The notes: generated by a model not told the origin, from the letters alone. Shown: positions 32,633 through 41,212, counted from the stretch's first letter. The stretch: 47,334 nucleotides of DNA from Acidimicrobiales bacterium (GCA_035533095.1 DATLUM010000072.1:1-47334), one strand, 5' to 3'. Numbers and translations: made by a program.

Positions 32633-33931
32633 TCAAGAGGATCGGGGCGAACCTCTTGTGTCGTCCTCTGCTCTTCGAGCGATCGCTGCCTCGGCTGCGT
32701 TGTTGGCGCCGGCGGCGAGCGGCCATCCGGCGTAGTGCGCCAGGTGAATGACGATCTCGCGCACCTGGGTGTCGGTCAGCTCGCCGTTGGCGAGGGCAGC
32801 GTCGAACTGGACCCGCAGTAGGTCGGGCAGGCCCGAGGCGGCAAGCACGCCGATGGTGAGCAGGCGCCGGGAGGCGACGTCGAGACCTTGACGGCTCCAT
32901 ACGTCCCCGAAGAGGTGATCGACCGTGTAGGCCATGAAATCCCCCGGACCGGCATCGGGATCGGCGCTGAACCCGTACACCTCCGACATGCGCTGCTGGC
33001 CGCGGCCGCGATCCGGGGCCGGGGGACGCCGGCCGGGGAGGCTACCCGTGACCGCCGGCGCCGGTAACGGGCCGACCCCGAACACCGCGTCGACGTGCGA
33101 CTGCGCCAACCGGGCGAGCGGGAGGTCGACGCCGAGCTCGTCGCCGAGGTCGAGCGCGGCCCGCAGGTCCTTGTGCGCGAGGGAAGCTCCGGACTCCATC
33201 GCAGCGACCAGCCCCTGGTCGTCGGACTGGCCGAAAGGAGCGGTGGTGGAGCGGAACATCAGCGTCGACACGCCACCGATCCGTTCGTCGCTCGCCTTCA
33301 CCACTTCGGCAAGCTTGGAAAGGTCTATCCCGGCTTGCTCCGCGAGACGCTGGCCTTCGAACGCGGCCAGCCATGCACCGAACTGGATGAGGTTTCGGGC
33401 CAGCTTCGCTTGCTGGCCGGCGCCCGGCGGTCCCATGCGCACCACACGGGAGCTGAACGCGTCGATGACCGGAGCCGCCCGGTCGACGTCAGTGTCTGAT
33501 CCCCCGACCATTGACACCAATGCACCGTCCGCAGCCGCCGATGCCCCCCCGCTCACTCCGCAGTCCACGACCCCTATCCCCGAGACGGCGAGCAAATCGC
33601 ACAACCGGCGAACCGTCTCGAGTCGAACTGTCGACACGACGACAACCGTCGAACCCTCGCGCATCGAAGCCGCAGCGCCGCTCGACGGATCGAGAACCTC
33701 GAGAACCTGATCGTCCGTCACGACCGCGACGACGAGAACGTCCGACATGCTGCCGATCTCGGCCAGATCGGTGCAGACATGCGCCCGGTCTGCGAACGGT
33801 CGCATGGCGTCGGTCCTGACGTCGTGCACGGCCAGCGGGATCCCGGCCTTGTCGATGGCAGAGGCGAGACCGCGGCCTATCTCGCCGAGGCCGATCACCC
33901 CTGCGATCGTCTTACGGGGCTCGTCTGCGAT
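32633..33931 (-). CDS. 3-hydroxyisobutyrate dehydrogenase-like / carboxymuconolactone decarboxylase-like fusion
   Basis: One frame of about 432 residues joins two enzymes. The N-terminal part (about 8-295) is a beta-hydroxyacid dehydrogenase: VIGLGEIGRGLASAI, DCGVSGGASAAADGAL (substrate loop) and GQQAKLARNLIQ with the catalytic Lys. After a Pro/Gly/Arg linker, VDHLFGDVWSRQGLDVASRRLLTIG and VREIVIHLAHYAGWP form a carboxymuconolactone decarboxylase-type helical domain. It lacks the CxxC of peroxidase relatives. Starts are ambiguous: a GTG at 34000 without a ribosome site, or an ATC at 33931 that lies 7 nt after a TATAGT -10. The fusion suggests two consecutive steps or a regulatory cap. It converges with the P450 operon. 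Confidence 0.8.
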   Translation of the reverse strand: MADEPRKTIAGVIGLGEIGRGLASAIDKAGIPLAVHDVRTDAMRPFADRAHVCTDLAEIGSMSDVLVVAVVTDDQVLEVLDPSSGAAASMREGSTVVVVSTVRLETVRRLCDLLAVSGIGVVDCGVSGGASAAADGALVSMVGGSDTDVDRAAPVIDAFSSRVVRMGPPGAGQQAKLARNLIQFGAWLAAFEGQRLAEQAGIDLSKLAEVVKASDERIGGVSTLMFRSTTAPFGQSDDQGLVAAMESGASLAHKDLRAALDLGDELGVDLPLARLAQSHVDAVFGVGPLPAPAVTGSLPGRRPPAPDRGRGQQRMSEVYGFSADPDAGPGDFMAYTVDHLFGDVWSRQGLDVASRRLLTIGVLAASGLPDLLRVQFDAALANGELTDTQVREIVIHLAHYAGWPLAAGANNAAEAAIARRAEDDTRGSPRSS

Positions 33932-33938
33932 GGCAGGA

Positions 33939-33944
33939 ACTATA
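33939..33944 (-). promoter_or_regulatory. -10 element (TATAGT) before a possible ATC start
   Basis: On the minus strand TATAGT is followed by exactly 7 nt and an in-frame ATC at 33931, nine codons before the Rossmann strand. It would fall inside the coding region if the GTG at 34000 were used. Confidence 0.45.
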
Positions 33945-34007
33945 GGAGTCAGCTGTGACCCGCTCTCCGGTACCGGTCCGGGGCCGGGCTCGCCGTCCAC
34001 GCGAGGG

Positions 34008-34571
34008 TCAGCGTCTCAGGAGGCTCGAATAGTCGGCGGCGGAAACCGGACCCTGCGCGAGGGTACCGTCGGGTTTCGGGGCGTTCACAGGTTCGCCGGC
34101 GACGCTGATCTCCACAAGAGACACACCTGGGATCGACGCCGACGTGACGACGATCTGCGCGAAGGCCAGCAGCTGCTCGTGACCGGAGATCGACGCAAGG
34201 CTGTCGCTGAAGTCGAGGTGGGCCGTCGACCCCGAGATGCTGGAGTAGACGAGCTTGGTTCCGACGGGAACGGCGCTGGTGAGACCGCCCGACACCTCCG
34301 CGCTGGTAGGACCCGCGAGCAGTTCGCCTATGGCGTTGTTGAGACCGGGGTAGGAGTCCGACCGGTCAACTGCTACGAGCGCGCTGTCATTTCCGACGAA
34401 GTACACCGTCAGCTTTGTGGAGCTCGGCGTGGCGGGCTTCGGTACAGCCGGTCGATGCGGGGGCGACTGGGCGCCTTGGATGATGACCGGCGAGTGCTCA
34501 TCCGGCACGGCGCACGAAGCGAGGAAGAGCGTCGCCAACGCTGCCAGGGCCGTGTTCAAGCTCTTCCTCAT
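34008..34571 (-). CDS. GerMN-domain lipoprotein (LpqB-like, short form)
   Basis: The protein has 187 residues from the ATG at 34571. A signal peptide ends in LFLASC with Cys20 as the lipidation site (LASC lipobox), so it is anchored on the outer face of the membrane. The mature part has a Ser/Pro/Thr linker, then LTVYFVGNDSALVAVDRSDSYP, IGELLAGPTSAEVSGGLTSAVP and FAQIVVTSASIPGVSLVEISVAG, a GerMN fold. Its ATG overlaps the kinase stop by ATGA. LpqB follows MtrB in the same way in mycobacteria, but here the beta-propeller half is missing. It is therefore a minimal LpqB-like partner of the kinase. Confidence 0.83.
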   Translation of the reverse strand: MRKSLNTALAALATLFLASCAVPDEHSPVIIQGAQSPPHRPAVPKPATPSSTKLTVYFVGNDSALVAVDRSDSYPGLNNAIGELLAGPTSAEVSGGLTSAVPVGTKLVYSSISGSTAHLDFSDSLASISGHEQLLAFAQIVVTSASIPGVSLVEISVAGEPVNAPKPDGTLAQGPVSAADYSSLLRR

Positions 34572-35935
34572 GGCCGGCGGGTTGGGAGACGGAGGACGAA
34601 CCGGCTGCCGTGCGGGTGCACTGGCTCCACGCGGACCGAGCCGCCCTGGAGTCGCATGTGCTCGAGGACCAGGGACAGCCCGAGACCAAGGCCCTGCCCC
34701 GACGATCGACGCCCCGCTGCCTTTCCCCGCGCGAAGCGCTCGAAGATCATGCCGGCGTCGTCGTGAGCGATCCCCGGGCCCTGATCCTCGATCGCGATCT
34801 CTGTGTCGGGTCCGGCTGTGCTGATCGACGCACGGGACACGCCGCCTGCGTGGACCACCGCGTTGCGCACGACGTTCCTCACCGTCTGCTCGAGCCGGCG
34901 GCGGTCGGCGAGGATGACCGTGTTCATGTCGGTGCCGCAATCCACGGGCGCCACCTGGTCGGCTTCGCTGAGCAGGCCCTTGAGCAGCGCCATGACATCC
35001 ACCGGCTCGAGCTCCATCCGCGCCACGCCTGCGTCGTAGCGTGAGATCTCGAGCAGATCCTCGACCAGCCGCTCGAACCGGCCGACCTCGTCCCCGAGCA
35101 GATCCAGTGCCCGCGCTGACCTGGCGCTCAACTCGTGACGCCTGTTCTGCATCACCTGCACCGCGGAGCTCAGGGTCGTGAGGGGAGAGCGCAGCTCGTG
35201 GCTGACGTCGGACGCGAACCGGGAGTCGCGTTCGATACGCGCCTGCAGCGAGTCCACCATCGCGTTGAAGCCCGTGGCCAGCTCGGCGAGCTCCCGGTCA
35301 CCTTCGGCGTCGAGCCGAGCATCGAGCTGTCCCGCGGCGATCGACGCCGCCGCCTGGCCGATGTCCCGTGCCGGCGTGAGCACCCGCCGGGCAGCCCAGG
35401 CTCCGAGCGCCAGGCTGACGGCGAAGCCGAGCAGGCTACCGGCGGCGAGTGAGTCGCGAAGCGTTCTCAGGGTGCTCGTCAGATCGGCCAGCGAAAAGAT
35501 CTGGAAGTAGGCGTCCCCTCCCCGCAGTGGTATCCCGATGGCCAACTCCTGCGCGCGGCCTTGGTGGTAGCGCTGCCTGGCGGCTTGCCGACCGTCGACC
35601 ACGGCCCGTATCAGCCCGGCCGGCATGGCATCGGGTCCGGCGACCGCCGATTCACCGAACCACTGGCCGTTGTACAACAACGCACCCTCCGACGTCGACG
35701 GCGTCTGCAACGACGACAGGATCCGGGTGACGTTCGCCGGAGACGCGTCCAGCAGGGTTCCCGTCAGTGTCGCGTTTGCCTCGGCCTGGTGCAGGGCCGA
35801 GGTCTGCCGCTGATCCAGGAGGTAGGTGCGGGCCCAGTAATAGGTGAGGACGGAGAGGCTGGCCGGTATCGCCAGGCCGACGAGGGCAAACGACGCCATC
35901 AGCCGTACTCTCAGCCGCCGGCGGCGCTTCGCCAT
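34568..35935 (-). CDS. MtrB-like sensor histidine kinase
   Basis: The 455 residues carry an N-terminal membrane helix (about 13-33), an extracytoplasmic sensor of about 125 residues, a second helix (163-183) and a HAMP linker. The dimerisation helix holds DVSHELRSPLTTLSS with the phospho-accepting His246, and the ATP domain has NVVRNAVVHAGG, EDQGPGI and GQGLGLGLSLV. FERLVEDLLEISRYDAGVA is shared with actinobacterial MtrB. The gene follows the response regulator by 17 nt and overlaps the lipoprotein gene. The three form an MtrA-MtrB-LpqB-like signalling operon that in relatives links cell division and osmotic or envelope stress. Confidence 0.88.
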   Translation of the reverse strand: MAKRRRRLRVRLMASFALVGLAIPASLSVLTYYWARTYLLDQRQTSALHQAEANATLTGTLLDASPANVTRILSSLQTPSTSEGALLYNGQWFGESAVAGPDAMPAGLIRAVVDGRQAARQRYHQGRAQELAIGIPLRGGDAYFQIFSLADLTSTLRTLRDSLAAGSLLGFAVSLALGAWAARRVLTPARDIGQAAASIAAGQLDARLDAEGDRELAELATGFNAMVDSLQARIERDSRFASDVSHELRSPLTTLSSAVQVMQNRRHELSARSARALDLLGDEVGRFERLVEDLLEISRYDAGVARMELEPVDVMALLKGLLSEADQVAPVDCGTDMNTVILADRRRLEQTVRNVVRNAVVHAGGVSRASISTAGPDTEIAIEDQGPGIAHDDAGMIFERFARGKAAGRRSSGQGLGLGLSLVLEHMRLQGGSVRVEPVHPHGSRFVLRLPTRRP

Positions 35936-35952
35936 CCGTGGACGCTTCTTGC

Positions 35953-36636
35953 CTAGGCGAGGACCTTGTAGCCGAGGCCTCGCACGGTGATCACGTGGGC
36001 TGGATTCGCGGGGTCGTCCTCCAACTTCGCCCGCAGGCGGTGGACATGGGTGTCCACGAGCTTTCCGTCACCGACGCTCGGGTAGCCCCACACGTTCTCC
36101 AGAAGAACCTCGCGGCTGAACACCCTTCCGGGGTGGGCAGCCATCTCGCAGAGCAGCCGGAACTCCGTCTTGGTCAGTGTTACCTCCTGGCCGCGCTTGC
36201 GGACGACTCCCTCGTCGGGGACCACCTCGACATCCCCCAACGTCAGCGAACTGCCGTCACGCCCCGATCCGAGGCTCGCTCGACGGAGCAAGGCCCGGAT
36301 GCGAGCGGTCAGCTCCTTGGCGTGAAACGGCTTGGTCAGGTAGTCGTCTGCGCCGGCTTCGAGCCCCGCGACGAGATCATGGGTGTCGGCCCTGGCTGTC
36401 AAGACGACGATCGGGACGTCGCTCGCCTGGCGTATCGCGCGGCAGCATTCGAACCCGTTGATCCCCGGCAGCATCAGATCGACGATCACACAGCCAGGTG
36501 ACCGCTGCCCGAACATGACAAGGCCGCTCTCCGCCGACGGAGCCTCGTCGACCTGGTAGCCCTCGTCCTCGAGGACCAGGCGCGTCGTCTCACGGATGCG
36601 GTCGTCATCCTCGATCAACAGGATGCGGGTCGCCAC
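35953..36636 (-). CDS. MtrA-like OmpR-family response regulator
   Basis: The protein has 227 residues from the GTG at 36636; upstream frame residues are not protein-like. The receiver domain has the acidic pocket EDDD, the phospho-acceptor Asp53 in IVDLMLPGINGF, and the switch Lys in DDYLTKPF. The winged-helix domain has LTKTEFRLLCEMAAHPGRVFSREVLLENVWGY and VDTHVHRLRAKLEDDP. It binds DNA once phosphorylated by the kinase encoded directly downstream. GTCACC elements in its own upstream region suggest autoregulation. A second, canonical MtrA may exist elsewhere in the genome. Confidence 0.9.
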   Translation of the reverse strand: MATRILLIEDDDRIRETTRLVLEDEGYQVDEAPSAESGLVMFGQRSPGCVIVDLMLPGINGFECCRAIRQASDVPIVVLTARADTHDLVAGLEAGADDYLTKPFHAKELTARIRALLRRASLGSGRDGSSLTLGDVEVVPDEGVVRKRGQEVTLTKTEFRLLCEMAAHPGRVFSREVLLENVWGYPSVGDGKLVDTHVHRLRAKLEDDPANPAHVITVRGLGYKVLA

Positions 36637-36760
36637 AGATTCATCGTTACACACCCCGGCCGGCTCCCCTCGCCGCCACACCGGCGCTCCCACGGCCTCC
36701 GCAGTGCTCATCACAGGACCACCAGCATGCGGACAGCCTCTCAACAACCCGTCGCGCCCG

Positions 36761-36838
36761 GGTGACGACTCGGTCGCGATCCGGTCACCAACGGGGCGTA
36801 CCTCCGGATTGTCACCTGATCGCGATTGGCGGGTCACC
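36761..36838. promoter_or_regulatory. Cluster of GTCACC-type repeats between the response regulator and STAS genes
   Basis: The intergenic region holds GTCACC at 36784-36789, 36811-36816 and 36833-36838, and its reverse GGTGAC at 36761-36766. Two copies are preceded by TCGCGAT (36774-36780 and 36820-36826). GTCAC-type repeats are the known sites of MtrA in mycobacteria. The last two copies are 22 bp apart, two helical turns. Binding by the divergent MtrA-like regulator is inferred. Confidence 0.45.
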
Positions 36839-36871
36839 GCATCGCGTACCCGATCGTGGAGCATGGACGCC

Positions 36872-37273
36872 ATGACAGTCCAACCGACCGCCAGCGAATC
36901 TACCGACCGCGAGCTGTACGACATCGGTATGGCCTTGGACTGCACAGTTTCGTGGGACACCGCCGGCGGCCACACGGTCTGCCACCCGCGCGGAGACCTC
37001 GATGCCTTCACGGTGGTTCGATTCCGTCAAGCGATCGCGGAGGTGCCCTCCGCGTCGGTTGTGATCATCGACCTTTCGGACGTGCCGTTCATCGACTCCG
37101 CTGGGCTGGGCGCACTTGTCGGGGGCATCCGCCGGATCCGTGACCTCGGCGGCGAGGCGGTTGTGTCCACCAACCGGCCGGTGCACCGGAGCCTCCTGCA
37201 CACCACCGGCTTCGATCGCATCGTCACTATCACCGACGACGTCGCGGGGGCGGTCGACGTTCTCGCTACCTAG
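36872..37273 (+). CDS. STAS-domain protein (anti-sigma factor antagonist-like)
   Basis: The protein has 133 residues; the ATG at 36872 is 10 nt from a GGAG, while the earlier ATG at 36863 is too near it. After a 25-residue leader comes the STAS fold: HTVCHPRGDLDAFTVVRFRQAI, VVIIDLSDVPFIDSAGLGALVGG with the phosphorylatable Ser76, and a closing helix. Such proteins bind anti-sigma factors, or serve as MlaB-like subunits, and are switched by serine phosphorylation. It is divergent from the MtrA-like operon across the GTCACC repeats and converges with the stress protein gene. No anti-sigma kinase lies in the window. Confidence 0.82.
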   Translation: MTVQPTASESTDRELYDIGMALDCTVSWDTAGGHTVCHPRGDLDAFTVVRFRQAIAEVPSASVVIIDLSDVPFIDSAGLGALVGGIRRIRDLGGEAVVSTNRPVHRSLLHTTGFDRIVTITDDVAGAVDVLAT

Positions 37274-37345
37274 CGCTCAGCCACCGGGCCGAGCAGCGCC
37301 GTCAGCCAAGTTGCGCAGGCGGACGGTCCAGGACCGCAGCGGGAG

Positions 37346-38152
37346 CTACGACGTGGGGAGCTCGCTCGGCGACGCTGCCGGGCTTGTCTGCGATCCGACA
37401 GGAAGCAACAGGACGGGCAGCAAGGAAGCGCCGAGTACCTCCTGGACGACCTGTGCTCGGCCGGGCGAGACCTGCTGTGACCAGCTCAAGACGACAAGAT
37501 CTACGGAATGCTGATCCGACACTTCGGCGACCCTCGCCGCAACTGGGCCCGTTCGCAGCTCGATGCGGGTCGCCGGGGGGCACTGGGACGCGAGGAATTC
37601 AGCTCCGAGCAAATCGAGGTCGCGGTGAGGCCGGTCGAGCATGCGAGGCAGTGTGGTATCGGTGAAGACGTGGAGCACTATCAGCTCGACTTCGGCCACC
37701 AGTAGCGGCCAGAGCGCGTCGATGATCGGTTGAGACGAGGATTGCTCTCCTTCGAGGGGGACCAGCAGCCGCTTGAAAGGGCGGGGAGAAAGCGCGTTCG
37801 GGGGCACGACCACCACCGGTTTGGTCGTCTGGCGAAGCAGGCGCAAGGCGGTTCGTCCAACAGGACGCCGACCCCCGGGGGTTGCCCGCGCGCCGATCAC
37901 CGCTGCTATCACCTGAGGCGCGGCCATCGCCTCTAGAACGGCGGGCTCGACTGGACCGCTCAGCCGTCGCAGACGTATCGCTGCTCGCCCGGCGAGCAGA
38001 TCGAGCATGTCGGCTGGCCCATCGGTCACATGGATTGCTTCGACCTGGGCGCCGGTCATTTCCGCCATCCGCGAAGCGGTCTCGAGCACCGGGCGGGAAG
38101 CGGTGGTGGTGTCGAGGGCGGCCAACACGACTCTCACCGGTGGGTTGCTCAT
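37346..38152 (-). CDS. Tandem universal stress protein
   Basis: The 268 residues make two UspA-type domains: VRVVLAALDTTTASRPVLETASRMAEMTG to VVVVPP (1-120) and FKRLLVPLEGEQSSSQPIIDAL to LLPVLLLP (127-255). The first shows ATP-loop-like GARATPGGRRPVGRTA, close to the G2xG9xGS/T motif. Two-domain Usp proteins are common in the DosR dormancy set of mycobacteria. Its ATG overlaps the stop of the HAD-GH65 gene by ATGA, and both are read from the promoter with the DosR-like box. It converges with the STAS gene. Confidence 0.8.
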   Translation of the reverse strand: MSNPPVRVVLAALDTTTASRPVLETASRMAEMTGAQVEAIHVTDGPADMLDLLAGRAAIRLRRLSGPVEPAVLEAMAAPQVIAAVIGARATPGGRRPVGRTALRLLRQTTKPVVVVPPNALSPRPFKRLLVPLEGEQSSSQPIIDALWPLLVAEVELIVLHVFTDTTLPRMLDRPHRDLDLLGAEFLASQCPPATRIELRTGPVAARVAEVSDQHSVDLVVLSWSQQVSPGRAQVVQEVLGASLLPVLLLPVGSQTSPAASPSELPTS

Positions 38153-41133
38153 GGCCTTCTCCCGTAAGTCGCTTGGGGCATTAGCACGTCGAAGGTGGCG
38201 CCGGGTGGGTCGCAGTTCTGGGGCGGCCGGGCGGCCACGCGAACGGCGAGCGGCCTGTCACATCCGATGGTGATCTGGTCGTGTTCGGCACGCACCTGCA
38301 GGCGCTGTCCGCGAAAACGCAAGCGCATGGACAGGGCTGACCACGCGCCGGGCAGGTGCGGTTCGAGCGCGAGAACCTCTCCTTGTGCCTCGAGTCCGAG
38401 GAAACCGTAGGCAAGCGCCTGCCAGACACCGCCCATGGTGGCCAGGTGCAGCCCGCTGGCGGTGGTGCCGGTCAGGTCGTCCAGGTCGAGGCGGGCGGCC
38501 AAGCGGAACAGTTCCAGCGCCCGGTCGAGTTGGCCGGCTCGCGCGAGCAGCGCCGCAGAGATGGCGGGAGAGAGCGAGCTGCCGTGCGCTGTGCGAGGCT
38601 CGTAGAAAGCCAGGCAGGCGCCAAGGGAGCCGTCTACTACCTCGGTTGGCAAGAGGTGGTGGAGCATGAGGACGTCTGCTTGCTTGATGAGCTGGGAGCC
38701 TCTCACCCGCTCCGCCCCCAGCAGCACGTCGATCGCCACCGGCGGCTGGGCGACCTGGGATACCAGCAGCGGCTCCAGCTCGAAGTATCCGGCGAACTGC
38801 TCATAGATTCCGAGGTCAGGATTCCACCCGTCGACGAGTCGTTCTGCCAAGTCCCGCCAACGCGCTGCCTCCGTACTGGCCGAGTTGCGCCTCGAGACGG
38901 CGAGCAGTTCGGCGCCTCGGCGCAGGTTCCAACGGGCCATCACATTGGTGTAGGCGTTGTCGTCTACCACCTCGTGGTATTCGTCGGGCCCCATCACCCC
39001 GTAGAGATGTCCGCGTCCTCCGGGATCGAGACGGATCCGGCTCGCCCAATAGCGAGCGGCTTCCACCACCAGGTCGCGGCCGGGCCTCCCAGCGAGAAAC
39101 GCAGTATCGCCGGTCCAGGTCGCGTAGCGGTCTGCCGCCCAAGCCACGTCGGCAACTATGTGCTCCTCATGGGTACCAGTCGCGATAGGGATCGGCTCAC
39201 CGTGGCGTCCCTGGACCACCCTCGGGGTGACGTCACTGCCGTCGGCTGCGGACTCCCAGGGGAAGCGGGCGCCGTCGAACCCCCTCGCTTCGGCGATAGC
39301 GCGCGCGGCGGGGAGCCGGCGGATCCGATACTCGAGCATCGCCCGTGCCGCCTGCGGGCTGATGGCCGCCAGTGCTGGCAGGACGAACACATCGGCGTCC
39401 CAAAAGACGTGCCCGTTGTAAGCCTCCCCGGTCAGGCCCCGAGCCCCAACTGCGGCGTCGCCGGTGTCGGAGGCTGCGCAGAGCAGATGAAAGACTGAAT
39501 ACCTGGCGGCCAGCTCGTCAGCCAGTGCGTCCGGGCCGCCCTCGATCCCCACCGCGGCGTCGGCCCACCGAGCCGCCCAGGCGTGGCGGTGCTCGCTTAG
39601 CAGGGCGTCGAACCCCAAGGCATCCAACCTCGCCAGCCGTTGTTGGGCTTCCTCTGCGGTCGCCCCCGAGGTGGTGCCCGCTGCCCACGCCGCCAAGCGT
39701 TCAACGACCCGCTTCTCGGAACCGGTTGTCACCAAGTCACGGGCGGCCACAGCGATCTCGCTGTCCCCGTTGCTGGTGCGACCGACCCAGATCCCGTCGT
39801 TCACCTCGTGCTCGAACCTCTCCTGGAGGGGTGGGCGCAGCAGGTCGCCTTCGTCCAGCCGGTCTGGGGGTCCTTCCGCACGGAACGCGAGGGCGTCGGG
39901 CGAGGCGGCGGACACGAAACGAACCGACCGGAGTGTCCGGTTGCCCTCACCGAAGCGCGCCAGGACACCGGTTCGCAGGTCGAGCACGCGGCGGTCACCC
40001 TGATGGCGGTGCCCGCCGGCGACACTCAGGCCGATCCAGTCGGGTCCCGCGAGCAGGTGCCCGTCGGTCGCGTAGACACCAGCGACGGCGAAGAGCGGAG
40101 TCGTGCCTGGCCCGTCTTCCTCTCTGGACGCTCGGGTTCCAGCCCAGCCGTTGCTCAGGGCACCCAAGGACTCCGCGACCCGCTCCTTGACCCGAGCCGA
40201 TGGGAGCGGGACCACCCAGCGCGGATCGGTGTCTATCTGGGGCGCCCGGTGCCTGGCCCGGCGCTCGAGTTGCGCGTCGAGTTGGGTGGCGAAACGACCG
40301 GGACCTCCACCGAGGTATGCCACCGGGGGTGGCACACCGCCTGGCTCGACACCGACCGACATTGCCGGCGCTCGCTCCAGGTCGCATACGAGCATGAGCG
40401 CGTCACTGCCCGGCACGCCTCCGATCGTGCCGAACTCGTCACCGGCTATGAGCACCAGCTGTCCGGTGATCCCCCGCTCTTTCAGCCAGGCCGCTGCAAA
40501 GCGTGCCGAGTCGGACTTGTCGGTCAGTCCGATCTCGACATGCTTTACGTCGCTGGTGATCCGTGGCAAGGCGAGCCCTGCCGTGCGAGCCGCGTCGGCC
40601 GCCAGGGCTATCACGTCGGCCAGATCTCCGATATCTGCCTCAGCCAGCCGGGACTTCACTGCCTCGTAGAGAGCGGCAATATCCGCCTTCTTGGGGTCCG
40701 CCCACTCTGCAATCGGGATCAGGTCGATCTTGCGCCGGTTCAGCCGGCTCGACACCACGGTCGCCTCCAGACCCCGGGCTTGGAGAACCTTGATGGTTCG
40801 CTCGGCGGCTTGGTCCAGGGCCACGTCCTCCTCCGCGGCCACAGCGCGCCGGTAGACGAGGGACGGCCCGGATCCGGTGACCTCGAAAACCTCGCTTCCC
40901 CGGTTGCAGCACAACTGCAAGCGCCCGGGGCCCGATGGCCGAGCCCGGAGCTGGCCGTCGACGTTGGCCACATGGGTTCCGCTGACGACAAAGATGTGCA
41001 CCCCTGCCGCGCACAGCGATTCCACCCGGCGGCGCACCTCGCTGGCATCAGCCTGGCGGTCGGGTACCGCTGTGCCGTCCCAGTCGAAGATCAGCGCGTC
41101 GAAGGTCTCGTCCAGGCGACTGGGAACGTTCAT
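38149..41133 (-). CDS. HAD phosphatase - GH65 glycoside phosphorylase fusion (OtsB1-like)
   Basis: The 994 residues hold a HAD phosphatase (about 10-290; nucleophile region IFDWDGT, D17/D19; VVSGT; AGDEFGTIGGVPGSD). A GH65 enzyme follows, with its N-terminal sandwich to about 540 and an (alpha/alpha)6 barrel with VFWDADVF (W578) and GPDEYHE (715-721, with the catalytic Glu). IKQADV and HGSSLSP are phosphate-binding signatures of GH65 phosphorylases such as trehalose or kojibiose phosphorylase. A phosphate-dependent disaccharide cleavage and a sugar-phosphate phosphatase in one chain resemble Rv2006 (OtsB1). AGGAGG lies 10 nt before the ATG. Trehalose turnover under stress is the best inference. 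Confidence 0.85.
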   Translation of the reverse strand: MNVPSRLDETFDALIFDWDGTAVPDRQADASEVRRRVESLCAAGVHIFVVSGTHVANVDGQLRARPSGPGRLQLCCNRGSEVFEVTGSGPSLVYRRAVAAEEDVALDQAAERTIKVLQARGLEATVVSSRLNRRKIDLIPIAEWADPKKADIAALYEAVKSRLAEADIGDLADVIALAADAARTAGLALPRITSDVKHVEIGLTDKSDSARFAAAWLKERGITGQLVLIAGDEFGTIGGVPGSDALMLVCDLERAPAMSVGVEPGGVPPPVAYLGGGPGRFATQLDAQLERRARHRAPQIDTDPRWVVPLPSARVKERVAESLGALSNGWAGTRASREEDGPGTTPLFAVAGVYATDGHLLAGPDWIGLSVAGGHRHQGDRRVLDLRTGVLARFGEGNRTLRSVRFVSAASPDALAFRAEGPPDRLDEGDLLRPPLQERFEHEVNDGIWVGRTSNGDSEIAVAARDLVTTGSEKRVVERLAAWAAGTTSGATAEEAQQRLARLDALGFDALLSEHRHAWAARWADAAVGIEGGPDALADELAARYSVFHLLCAASDTGDAAVGARGLTGEAYNGHVFWDADVFVLPALAAISPQAARAMLEYRIRRLPAARAIAEARGFDGARFPWESAADGSDVTPRVVQGRHGEPIPIATGTHEEHIVADVAWAADRYATWTGDTAFLAGRPGRDLVVEAARYWASRIRLDPGGRGHLYGVMGPDEYHEVVDDNAYTNVMARWNLRRGAELLAVSRRNSASTEAARWRDLAERLVDGWNPDLGIYEQFAGYFELEPLLVSQVAQPPVAIDVLLGAERVRGSQLIKQADVLMLHHLLPTEVVDGSLGACLAFYEPRTAHGSSLSPAISAALLARAGQLDRALELFRLAARLDLDDLTGTTASGLHLATMGGVWQALAYGFLGLEAQGEVLALEPHLPGAWSALSMRLRFRGQRLQVRAEHDQITIGCDRPLAVRVAARPPQNCDPPGATFDVLMPQATYGRRP

Positions 41134-41192
41134 CGGAGCACATCCTCCTAGCCGGCGACTCGAGCCCGGTAGGGGCGATGGTCACCGTGTAT

Positions 41193-41212
41193 TTCGGGAC
41201 GTTCGTCCCTTC
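41193..41212. promoter_or_regulatory. DosR/DevR-like binding box
   Basis: TTCGGGACGTTCGTCCCTTC contains the near-palindrome GGGAC-GTTC-GTCCC. It matches 15 of 20 positions of the mycobacterial DosR consensus TTSGGGACTWWAGTCCCSAA. It lies between the divergent HAD-GH65 operon and the small gene at 41286. It is centred about 43 nt upstream of the start sites that I infer from TACGGT (41234-41239) on the plus strand and TACCGG (41171-41166) on the minus strand. That is the position of an activating response regulator. Confidence 0.55.

Noticed and set aside
34572-34940. Longer form of the GerMN lipoprotein starting near 34940
   Set aside because: The added residues are Arg/Pro-rich and antisense-like to the kinase gene; the ATG at 34571 gives a proper lipoprotein signal and an ATGA overlap.
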